Shown here in pieces: positions 27,801-40,200 of a stretch of 64,000 nucleotides of DNA. Origin of the DNA: Clavelina lepadiformis (lineage: Eukaryota > Chordata > Ascidiacea > Aplousobranchia > Clavelinidae). The first letter of the stretch is position 1. The number at the start of each line of letters is the position of its first letter. Under the pieces are notes generated by a model, which was given only the letters and a program-made list of their open reading frames with translations, did no database searches and was not told the DNA's origin. A program made the position numbers and the translations under genes. The DNA is taken from the NCBI RefSeq assembly GCF_947623445.1, contig NC_135241.1, positions 4,838,501-4,902,500 on the forward strand, written 5' to 3'.

Positions 27801-28295
27801 CAATTTTGACTTTAATAATGACGTCAAAAACAGCCTTGCAAAAATCCTAGCAGCGCGTGAAGTGAATATGCGATATTAAAAGCGGAATCTGTAGAAAAAT
27901 ATAATTTTGAATGTACGAAATTGTTAACAGTGTATATACTGTATGCAGTTTACTGCTTCACAATGATAGTTTAAGCAGGTAAAAATACATAGTGAAATGT
28001 AGTATATGAATGGAATATATGGAATAAACATTGTATAGATACCCACAAGCACAAGCTTGGGCCAAGAAGTAGGCTATATGATACTTCCCAGCGTGCATTA
28101 ACAAATTTAAAAACTTAAAAGAAATGACATTTTTCGAGTAAGGAACTAAGCACATAAGGAACCAAATGAATAGTTTCTCCTGAAAAGTGGACGCAGGAAT
28201 AACATTTGAAGAACTGCACTTTTAAGACATCTGTAAAACTTTTTTCGACACGGAGCTGTTAAACTATTACACTCGTGAGCGGGAGAGGTGAAAGT
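24836..28295. other. Intergenic between the MITE and the AGTPBP1 3' end
   Basis: No recognised gene. The longest open frame (26986-27279, plus) has no domain, unusual composition or splice context. The rightmost few hundred bases probably include the AGTPBP1 3' UTR. Confidence 0.5.
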
Positions 28296-31200
28296 CTACC
28301 CAGTTTTGTGCGAACCCAGGTAATGTCCCGGTGATTTCCGAAGCACTAGCCCAGACTCGAATGGCCTCGGGGCCGTAGGAACTTCATCCTCGTCCCCGTA
28401 CTCGTAGCTCAAGACACGTCCAGTAAACGGCGACACTTTCGCTTTTATAACGGGCAGAGGCTTCGACCTTGGGCTGATTGGGGATGTTTTGAGACAGGAA
28501 CGGAAGCCATCATCGGACGGTATTTCGATCTTCAAGGAAGAAGATTTTTGGCTCATACGCAAAGAATGAGTTGCAGCGACTGGGTTTTGCTTGAGAGAAT
28601 GCTTGCTGGGTTCGCGTCTGAAACCGCTGAAAGTCGCAGGTTCGTTTGCGTTGCTCTTGCCTGTGTTCGGAGTAAGGTTGACCTGGTTCACGGTAAAGGG
28701 GCGCAGTTGTGGTGTAAGTTCGGGGGGATTGTCCGGGTCGTATCTCCAAAAAGCCATGTCTGTCTTCGAAGCACAAGGCTGCTCCGACCGACTCCGCACG
28801 TAATGATACAAAAAACTACTCCCGTCGTACGGACCAGAAATGACGTCATATGCTTGATCGAGATAGGAAATGTCGTCGTCAGGTGTGAGTTCGGCATCCG
28901 AGTTGGCCGGACATCCCGGACCCGAATCTTCGTCATTGTCGTTATTGAGGGACTGGGATGTAGGGTCGGCGGTATCACTGCGACAAATTATCAAATAAAA
29001 GTTAACTTTTAAGGTTGGGTGACAGTGAAGGTAAAGCATACAAATTCGCAAAAACTGCTGAAATAAACTTCATGTTTCATTTGCGGTTTTCTATTTTTGG
29101 CAAAGATCAATTTTAGGAATTTAATAGCACGTTATTCAAAAGATATTTTTTCCTGAAATCCTTTTTCAGTTAAACTCACATTGGTTCGTCATCCAAGTCA
29201 AATACGGGCAGTCCTCTGGTCTTATTCTTGGCTTTCAAGTGAAGCAAAACTTCACAGAACTTCGAGCCCATTCCTTCCAACTCTCTGTATCAACAATATA
29301 GCGAAATAGGTCTTTAAAATATAATTATTGCGTTGAAATTCAACCAAATGTGGCAAAAGTACCACAAGAAGATTCAGAGTTAAAAAATATTGGTTTAAAC
29401 TTTTCCCACCTTGTTCCTATTTGCTTCCCTTTAAAAGCTCCCTGGTCGCATCCACAGTAAGTGCTCTCCATGGTGTAGCTTCTCGTCACGCCTATATCCT
29501 TCCATACAACCACACGGGCGGTCGCTGCTTTCGATTTTTCCACCACAAAGTTGCAATTTTTCATTGAAAAAGTCGGTGCCAAGTGGCTTAGGAGTCTTGG
29601 GAGTGTCTGTGGATATTGTGACGTTATAATGCGGGTAGTTACGACCAAGCTACAATGTCATTTTTAAACCAATAAAAATGTTGTTAAACCTTGAGTATAA
29701 TATTTGAAACTTTTGCTGATGAGTATGCTGGCCGGGTTTCTTGTTATTGCGCATGATCAAACAAATAATTTCAACAGTTGGCGCCGATAAATTCGATAAA
29801 ATTTTATCTCGCTCGTTTTAAATGAGACAGAACACGAGTTACGGACGCCCACGTGCGGCAATAAATATTTAAATATACAAACACACAATTGGCGCCAGGA
29901 ATCACCTTGTAGCCGGCATCTTCCGGTCCATCCTGTACTGTCGCTGCTTCACCGGCCGCAATGGATTCCCGATGCGAGCATCCGTATAAAAAGACGTTCA
30001 TCTTGCGAGAATGTCCATGATAATCGCAGTAGATAAGAGGAGCTAATAAACAAAGTTTTTCGATGGTTAACTGCACCGCGCCCACACAATTTACCATATA
30101 CAGTGGAAAATCGTCAACTCGAAGCTGAAAGTACCGGCAAAGTTGCTTCGATTAATCCGAAATTTCGTATCGAGTAAAGTCAAGTTAAAAATCTTCCATC
30201 GTATTAAAAATACATTAACCTGTCTGGATTAACCTAACCCTGGTCTACATGGTTTTATTTCAATTATTTTAGTAATAATTGCTTTAATTGTTCACGTTAC
30301 ACTTGGTTCCTTCAACAGTTACGTCAATCTTTCTGTCACTCTTTAACTATGAAATAAATGGATTATGTCATAAGTAATTAACTATGAAACTAAATGGATT
30401 TCACAGGAGAGTTTTAAATTGAAGCAACATTAAATCATAGAATGCAGAATTACGTTCGACGTTTCTAGACTATACAGCAATCAGCTAAGGACGCGAATCT
30501 ATATGGTGTTTACGTGACAATTAATAAATCTTCGAATAATTTCGGGATAATGGTCGCAAGTTATGCCACTAGGGACCACAAAAACATCACCAGTTAAACA
30601 GTTTTCGAGTTCAAAAGCTTTGACTTAACGACAGTTGTTTCCTTGCATTTTGATGGGCGATTCGACGAAACCGGTGACGTTACTTCGAGTTATTCGTAAT
30701 TTTAAAATAAGCGAAGTCAAGTTAACAAACTTTTACTGCATTATTGTCTGTGATGAACCATTACTAATAATCTAACACAACTAACCTTTCTGAATAGATT
30801 CAAGATACTGCAGGAGACCCTTTGTGTGGTAGATGGTCGGATGCAGTTCGGCGTCAGGATCTAGCCAAGTCCGGTTCAAGTCGCAACCACTCAATGAGCA
30901 TCTATGACTGCACAATAAATCATTGTGAGAAAACAACGAAACATTACGACGTCACACTTCAAAAGGGTATTCAGCTAATCTACTCACTGTCCGTTGATAA
31001 CTCCATCCGGATTAAGCATGGGAACGATTTTGAAGATGTAGGATCTTCGGAGTTCATCCGCGATGGCTGCTAGGGCGGTTGTTTCTTCATCATGGTCAGA
31101 CTCGCTGTTCGGAGGAGGAGTCAAAAGAAGACGCAGAGTTCCTCGCATGGTCCAGGACGCATTCGTTTCCCCAGGATGAACACGAGCGCTAAGGAAGATG

Positions 31201-34200
31201 TAAGGACGAGACCCTAGACGAGGAGGAACAAAAATTAAATAAAACTTTAAACGTAAGAATCATGAAAATTGAAAGAAAACGTTCATCTTAGTGCTGTTCG
31301 GGCTTCAGTGCACTAAACCGTCAACTTAGCTTCATAGATGAACGAATACTACATGAATTGGAAAATAAGATTCAGGAAGTACTATGCATTTTACGTTCAA
31401 CGAAACCTACGACTTGAATTAATCATGAAATGAGTAATCATAGGAACAGTATACACTTTCAGCAACACAGCATAATTACGTCATTTTGTGAGACTAGAAT
31501 GCATGTATCAGTTGATCGTTAGTTAAACAGCGTTTAAACTGCATCTATGAAATAGCAATAACGTACTCATGTCCTCGATTGCTTGCTTTGTCGAGCACAC
31601 GTCGTCGGCTTTAGGCATGGCCGTTATAGTGAGCAATGGTAGAGGATTTCCGGCCAACGTATGGCAAAATGTTTGATTGCGAACGTACATGGTCGACGGG
31701 TCGATACCACTTAGAAAATGCTGCAGATCCAACTGAAATATGACAAAAAAAATTCACAACAGCCGACAACGGACATAAGTTACGAAAATAGTAACCGATA
31801 TGGCAGCAACGCTAAAGACAACGCTACTTCACAGCCAAACAAGTCCAGTTTCAAGCAATAAACCTGCTATATGTTACAATTTAGATTATAACTTTTAAGT
31901 TGTAATCACCTGTAATTTTGTATATGGATACGGATAATGATACGCAAAATAACAGATGTCATTTAAATGCTGAAAGGTCATTGTAAAGGTCAAGGTGAAG
32001 TACGTTCGACCTTTGACCCCGCCAGCCGACAAATGGCTTCGTAGAAAGTGGTTCCGGTAATAACAGGTCTCACGACCGACCCTAAACCAATGTGGTCGTC
32101 CGGCCCGTGCCTCCGCCATAGAAAACATTACTGGTTGCATACCTGACAAAAATAAAGGCGGGGCAGATTTAAAATTTCATTTAGATAACATTTATCCGAC
32201 ACTACCAAAAATGCTCATTAAGAAATTCTGCAATTGAAAATTTATCAAAGGAGAAACAATAAATGAAGCGACTTTGCTTGTAACTCGTTTTCAAAAATGA
32301 AAAATTGTAGAAAATAGAATTTTTCGAAGCATTAGTTTATTTAGAACCTTCATTTATAAGGCTTCCTTTCTTTTCACAGTTGATAATGTTGAATCGATAC
32401 GGCTGCGACGTCTTCATATTTGAAACGCTGAAGTAGAACCACTGGAAGTGATGGTTGCTGTTGCAGTCGGGATTAAGCACCAGGTCGTATTCATATTCTC
32501 GGATCTGTAGATTTTCATTTAAAAATTTGCAACTTAAGTAATTGCACATGTAAGGTAAAATTCTCAATACTTGCACACATGCGCATTAAGGCTGCCCATG
32601 CATTCATACACAATCCATAAACGCTTTACATTGACGATAAATACGTTTCCAGAATTTAATCAACCATTTAGCCCTTATATACGTTAATTTGCAATAGATT
32701 AAGTTTGTGCGTTACATTATGGAACAAACAACCTCGTAAACAGCGTAAATATAAACTGTTACATGTTTATTTTTATATCGAAGATAAATAATAATGGAAC
32801 AAAGTATGAAACATGTACAGAGATTTCCACACACCCTCACTGCCGTTCTTAGGTTCCCACATTCGAAGCCAGAATAAAAATTGAGCGGTAGAGATAAATC
32901 CCCCTTGAAGGAATTGGGACGTGAAGGATTTGCCAGTTTATTAAGCAGCTTAGCATCCTGTTCATCTTCCTCTAAAGCAAGATCTTGAGCTTTATCCGAA
33001 TCTTGCCAAGTACCATCTGACAGAGTCGTGGAGGAGTCCATGGCGTGGCCTTTTTTGACTTCGGGATGTTCAGAATTGTCATATAAAATTGGTATAGGCG
33101 TGTTCAGGTTGGCTTCGTTCTGCGTTGCAGCACCACTCTCTGATAATTCTTTAATCTGATCTAGAATTTGCACAGGTGGAAGATACGAAAAGTCCGTCTC
33201 AGTTTTACTGCAACTAGCACCATCAGTCAGGTCTTTAGGGTCTTGTACATCGCCTTTGAAGAACTTTACGTCTTCAAAACACATCTTTGTATCATCAGGT
33301 AGCAGCGCACTTTCACTTGAAAATACAACTTCGTTTATTGTGTTGTCTGGGAACAAGTTACGAGCTACGTCTTCAAGGACCTTAGCCTTTATTAATCTGA
33401 AAACACAAGATAAAATGTAAATAAAAGTCACAAAATCGACATGTTGGAATACCAAATCATGAGTATTTATCACCAATAGTACTATAACTGTGAACAACAG
33501 TACTGTGCATTATAGGCCCGTTTCCACAGATTAAACGAAAGCTTAAAACAGTGAAAGCAAAATAAAATACCTTTGCACATATCTCTTATTGACTTGCGAT
33601 TCCAGCCTTGGCACAGGGAAACTGCCATAAGCATCAGCGTCTGACAATCTGTTGACTTGTGTCTTCACTGACTTGGTTCGCTCTGCTAATGTTTGAATGA
33701 AGTCGACAATCTCCTGTTGTTCAGTGGTTAGATCTGCGATAAAATTGTATGACTGAGGAAGCCTTATTCCAAATACTTTAACCGCAATGTCCCAACAAGA
33801 CCAAATTATCGCACTTTATTTTAATAGAAATTAATGCAGCTGGTACAAACAAGCTCAATAAACTTATGATTTACCAAAATCTTGAAATGAAGAACTAGAA
33901 TTTTTTCCAGGTTGATTTTGTAACCCCCCTGTAATAATGTTAGGCAAGGTAACAAATCTTCCAGAAAGAACGGTGTCATCTGCCATGAAACTTATATAAA
34001 TAGGCCAATACACAGCAATATAAATGGTAAACAAATAATTGAAATAGCAAAGCAAATAAACTGAACAGATAACTGAACAGATAATGTTTAACTGTTTATA
34101 CTCTTACCAGGTCTCATGCTTGGCCACGCAGATGTTGGACTTCTCTGTACTCCCATTTTGACGTCATCACCTGAGGAGTAGTTGACAGAAAAACCATTTG

Positions 34201-37200
34201 GAGACTTTCTAGGAGAGCTTTTCGTCATCAGTTTAGTTGGAGAGCCTTCAACACTGTTTAATCCCTATATTAATATAATATATATATTTAATAAGCTATT
34301 CATACAGTTTTATAAAAAGTAAAAATTAAATTATTTTACAGTAGCAATGACAACTCTAGCATGACTCTGGTGTCATTATAGCACAGAACTGAAATAAGGT
34401 TCAACAAGAATTATCAATTTTAAGTTTCGAAAGCAGATGCAGTTCTCAAACAATGCTTTTAATATTAAATGACCAGAATAACTGTATATAATTGTTCGCA
34501 AAATTTCACACCGACCTTTTCAGAGTGATCTAGTTTCATTGACTGAAAAGTGTTTGCAATGTCATACTGGAATTCCCATGGATTGCATGTCTCTTGCTGC
34601 CGTATGTGTTGTAAGTGCGGGCTCAAATGGGTTAGGTCCGGCAAACTGTGTCGTACCGGTAAGTTCTTCCTAGACGAATGAGCTTCAGCCTCACCGCTTG
34701 TGTGAGGACGATTCAAGCCATTAACATCATCCACATGTTTAGAAAGCTAACAAGGAATACACAAGCCTCTGTTAAATTTTGATAATAAGAAAATTTTTTA
34801 ACTCAGCTGAATTGAGAGGGTCAGTAAAATTTAGCTTTTGCCTTTTGTAACATTAAAATGGCTCTAACAACAGTTTATTCTGTGCTTAGTAAAGCTGCCA
34901 TTGAAATGACAAGCAAGTAACTATGTATGTCATCTTCTTCAGACAACATAAATTCTTTTAACGTCACGCTCACAGTAATCCCTTAGCTGCTATAAAAATG
35001 CAAACATGGAACTCCATAATGTATTTTATTCAAGACTGCTTCAATACAGCTTGTGGATTCAAAATAAGAATTGCCTTACGACCATCATGGCTGTACTACA
35101 TAAAGTTTTAGGCAGTTAATGGTCATGTTTGGTTTTGAGATTACACTGTTATTGTATTAAGTAAAGATACATGGTAAGGAAAGTTAACGTTTTAAGCTGA
35201 AATTTTCAACGAAGGCATTCTATCCACATGTCAACAAAAGTTTCATGTCACATCGAAGAGCAATATATATATATACAATATATCCAACATACTCACTGGG
35301 AATTCTTGAAGTTCTGGAAAGAAACTTTCATACATTTTAAGGTCCTCATGTGTTCTTGTAACTTTAGGTTTCAAAGGTTCTCTTGATCCATTGCTACTTG
35401 CAGAACCTTTGCTTGCCTGAATGCAAAACAGCAGTGCTGTATATAGTTGCAAATATTAACAGTTCATCAAAGTGATCTATAAGATCTAGTACATACACTC
35501 TGACATACTTCAAGGTATGTGAAAAATGGCAATGGAATGTGGGCTATTTTAAAAACATTTTTTCCAACATTCTGTGACATTTAATTATCTCCCAAAAATA
35601 TAGCATTAGTCATGACTTTCTGGCATATCAATATCGTAGTTTAATACCTACAGTGCAGTAAGTTCAACATGAGCTTATTTTAACAATGAGAATATTACAC
35701 ACATTTCAAGCGTCACATGGGATGTTGTAGTTTCAAAAACAATGTCAACACCAAATAACACCTTGTAAACAAGTCTTACAAAAGGTGTTGAGAAATTTCT
35801 AAAAGCTGTCATCTGTAATATATACACAAGTAAGCCAAAATCGCATAAGAATCGGGCCAGAATAAGCCAACATACAATAAATAAAACAAAGACATTGAAT
35901 TTACCGAGGTGGTGGAACCTCTTCGATTGGAGGATGTCGATTCACTTTGACTCTCATCTTCGTTATTGGATACTGTCTCGGTTGCTTCATCAAATTCATC
36001 ACCATCGTCACTCCCTTTTGTAAAGTTAAAAATGTGATTTTAATTGTTGTTTTAGAAAGCAACTACCGATCAACGATGTTAAATACAGACAGAACAAACA
36101 AACAATATTCACTACAAAAAACATTTCCATTACAAGTCTCACATACAAAAAATACAGGTTTATAACATTGTTGATACAGCATGGTTGACTATGCTTTCAG
36201 AATATTCCAACAATCATATACAGTAACACAATAGCTGATGCATAAACAAATGGTGTCAATATTTCTTTCCCTACCATACCACACCATTACCACAATTATA
36301 TTACCAAGATAATCAAATGAGTCCAGGGAGTCCGATCTTTCTCTAGTGCCGGGTAAAACGAACTGAAAAGTGCACCGTGAGTTAGAGATTGGAAGTTTTG
36401 ACTTTGTTTGGCATCGACGGATGATCATAGTTGCCACAAGCAGTAAGGACTCCACAGCTTTGTTAGTACAACCAACTGAACATGCAATTAGTTCTTTTTG
36501 TTATTAGATTAATTTTTTCTTGATATTGTTAGAAAGTTTAACCCATTGCCCAGTTTTATTACATGACAGAAGAATCTTCCGCTAATTGTTAAGACGTCCA
36601 CTATCTAACTTCTAATAATTATGAAAGAATATAGTATTTTTAAGCCTGCATACTGTTTCTGGTTAATACATACCAACATGTACCGGGAGTAAAATTTTTA
36701 CCACAAGCAATATAAGTGTAGTTCTACTTAACGAATAAGACTTATTCCATGGAATATCTTACAGTTATTACCTGATGTTATTACCCAATCAATGAGTAAT
36801 TTTATATTGAATGCATAACTATATAAACTACATATTGCATTTATATATATATGTATACTTTACCATGTATGTCAGTACATTTCATTCATTAAAGAAACTA
36901 TTTTGCACATGAAAGCATGAGAACACAATCAACAGTTCCTTTAGTCATAGTTAAAATGAATAATATCCTATTGCCAGAATATCACAAACTAAACACTAAC
37001 TAACACACATCTGTAACCAAGAAGAGGTCTTTATCTCAACTCAAGTCTTAACAAAATGTTACCTGCGAGGTAGTCTTGGCAAGAATTATATAGCAGCAGC
37101 ATGCCATTGCAGTCAAAGAAAGCTTTTCGCCCTCCCCCTGTATGACATAATCAAGTTTTTTTTTTGGAAATGCATGTCAGGATTTCAAAGCAGAATAAAT

Positions 37201-40200
37201 ATGCAAGCAGAAAAAACATTAACTCACTGAGTACTACAACGTTTTTTATCGAGTTAAGAATTGACTTCCTGATTGCTGCATGCCTGTTGTGCTTGAAGTC
37301 GCGCCTGTGATAATCCTGATGCATTTGTAACAGCTGAGATACTAGACCAACATTGACAGCACGTGATGCATTCACTTCTGCCATTGCAATTAGAACTCTA
37401 GCTATTTAACTTTTTCAGATAACACCAGTAAGACAAAATTGTAAAGTTATAAAAATAACAGAAATGTTAATACCGTATGTTCAAATATTCATACATTGCA
37501 TGCATATAATATTTTGACAGATGTTTTACACATTCTACTTCTGGTGTTCTCAGAGTCGAAAAATAAACAAAATTATAAGCAACAACAAGTCACAGATATT
37601 TGCCGTGTCATGTTTCGGAAACACTATGTAATATTTTGTAGCATTTGAACTTTAGATAAATCTATTTCAAGCTTAAAAATGACTGCTTAAATTTTTCAGT
37701 ATGCATATACATTAGGATGTTTTATCACCATTTTTGAATTTAAAAAAGTTTGGGGTCTCTCTAGGGGGTACTTTGGGAACAATGAAAGAACGTTTTTTGA
37801 ATTATGGCGTCATTTTGAGGTTGCATTCCCTTGTTGTAGTTTCAGTGGAGGTACATTTTTTAAATTGGCGATATCTCGGTAACTTATTGAGCAAGAGCTA
37901 CGATCAAGCTGTCAAAAGATGTAGAATTATTGATTTCCTATAACCGGCTCGGGTTCCAAATAGCGACTGTCAGAACAGCGACTATCAATAGAGCGACCAC
38001 ACAACAGCGATTCATTTAAAACAGCGACTGTCAATAGAGCGACTACACGACAGCGATTCATTTAAAACAGCGACTGCCACAACAGCGACCTCACTTCTTT
38101 TATTAAATCCAAGGCTTACGCGCACACGCACTTCCATCCCCCACACCTCTCTACACACGTATGCACGCAGAAACAGGCAAATACTGCGTAGTGAAAGATT
38201 GAAACCAAAAGGGACTTTAAAACAACATTTTATTTGGACTATCCATAGTCACATGAAGTCACATGATTTAAAAAGCAATAAAATAAAATAAAAATGCAAT
38301 AAAAATCAAGACACGTTTATTTCTAAATTGCGAGCAAGGGCTCGAAGGAACTGCCGCAGATCATACTGGCCTCGATTTTGCTGTACAACAGTGATTCGTG
38401 TGTTCATTGTCACGTATCTTTTCATTCGCTGAGTCAGGTCTCTGCCTTGTAGTAGCTGGGTTCGGTTTGCCCGTTGAAGGGCTTCCTCCCGTCTTAAAGC
38501 TTCGATGAATCGAAAGATGGAAGGATGATGAGTTTCCGTTGATCCCTGAAACGCATTGTGCCAACTCTCTAGCTGGTTGTTGGTTCGTGGCAGTCCCGCA
38601 TCTTGTCTGGCTTTCACTCTCCACATATGTACGGGAAACAATGGCTGTCGTCTGTCTCCCCGTCTGTTTCTTCGGCCCACGTAGTTGTCTTCGAAGTAAT
38701 TTACGAGAGGCATTACTTCTGCTGGGTAGTCTGCCACCAATTCATCAAAGGCATCGCTCACTTCATCCACTGGTAGAAAGGCAAGAGCAAGGAGCATTTT
38801 CAGTGCCATCCGAATATTGTCGTCTTGCACATATAACCGTTGCAGTCCGTTTTCCTGAATCTTTCTCCAGAGCGATTGTCCCAAGTGAAAGTAACAGCCG
38901 TAGATGTGCGTTTGAGGAAATGCTTCAATGAGCGCAGCTTTGGAAGCTAGTTCAAAGTCGATCTGTACACTTCTTAATGCGGGTGATAACACTGCTGGTG
39001 ATAAATTTCAATAAGCTTTTGTATTGTCCCATCACAATAGGCAATTAAGCAAATGTTCAAACCTATTTCAAAAAGCAATGATAAACAACAAAAAAATTTG
39101 GAAAAATGGAAAGCCTAGTTAAGTCGCTATCATAACAGTCGCTGTTTTAATGCGGTCGGCATTTAGACAATCGCTGTTTGGAATGTCGCTCACTTGATTA
39201 CGTCGCTATTATGAAGTCGCCATTATGACAGTCGCTGTTTTGACAGTCGCTATCCTGCCTGGATGCCCCTATAACCACTTCTTACATTTTAATTACATTT
39301 CTGCTTTAGAAACAAAATTAGTTAAGAAAAACGTAAATTTTCATAGATTATGTTTGCAAATCACCATAGAATTTCCAATTGGGCTTTAAAATGAAAGCTT
39401 ATGATTGTAAACTTTTACCTTGGCAGTTTATGTTTATGTATGTATGAGGCAGTTTATGTAAACAATTGTTATATAGGTAGTTTAGATATAATCGAGTAAA
39501 CTATTTTATTAAACTGCGACTTTGATTTTTGTTTTTGCATTACTATTTAAGAGTAGTCCCTTTCGCCAAGCAACAAACAACATTTATTGTTTAAAATTTA
39601 TTTTCCTTCTTTATAATTCAAAAATCGTAACCAGCAGTTAAATAACAGTTTATTTTGAAATAAAAATCCACTTTGAGACTGTTTTCTTGTTTCTATTAGC
39701 TGACTTTTGCTAATTGCTATCTATATTACACAGTGCACCTGAGAGTAGACTTTTTTCAGAATCTTCAGAATATCTTTAGCTTTCCAACAAATTTAGTCCT
39801 TCAGAATATCTTTAGCTTTCCAATTTTCCTTTCATTGCTCCTGATATTTCAAATTTCTTTCCAAAATTCTAGATAACATCATTCAAAGCAATGCTTGGTG
39901 CTTGTTTGCTATTCAACTTAAAAAATTGCTTCAAGCCAGCATTTCAGTTTAGATGTGAGCTGAACACAAAGTGAACACAAATACTAACAATGGCAATTCC
40001 GAATACAATATTACTAATGAATTTATCAACTTTGATAGGAATTGATGATCTATTTTCCTCACTAAGCTAAGTTAAATTTGCTTTTGAAATTTCCATCTGA
40101 TCATTAATTTTTAGCAATTATGTCATGTTACAAGCAAGATTTGGCAACTTTTTGATGAAATTATATCATTTGGTGCTGACATGAATATAACAGATTCAGG

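Noticed and set aside
30786..30889. Shorter version of AGTPBP1 exon 21
   Set aside because: Using the acceptor at 30907 restores the family sequence HRCSLSG.DLNR and keeps the frame, so the longer exon is preferred.
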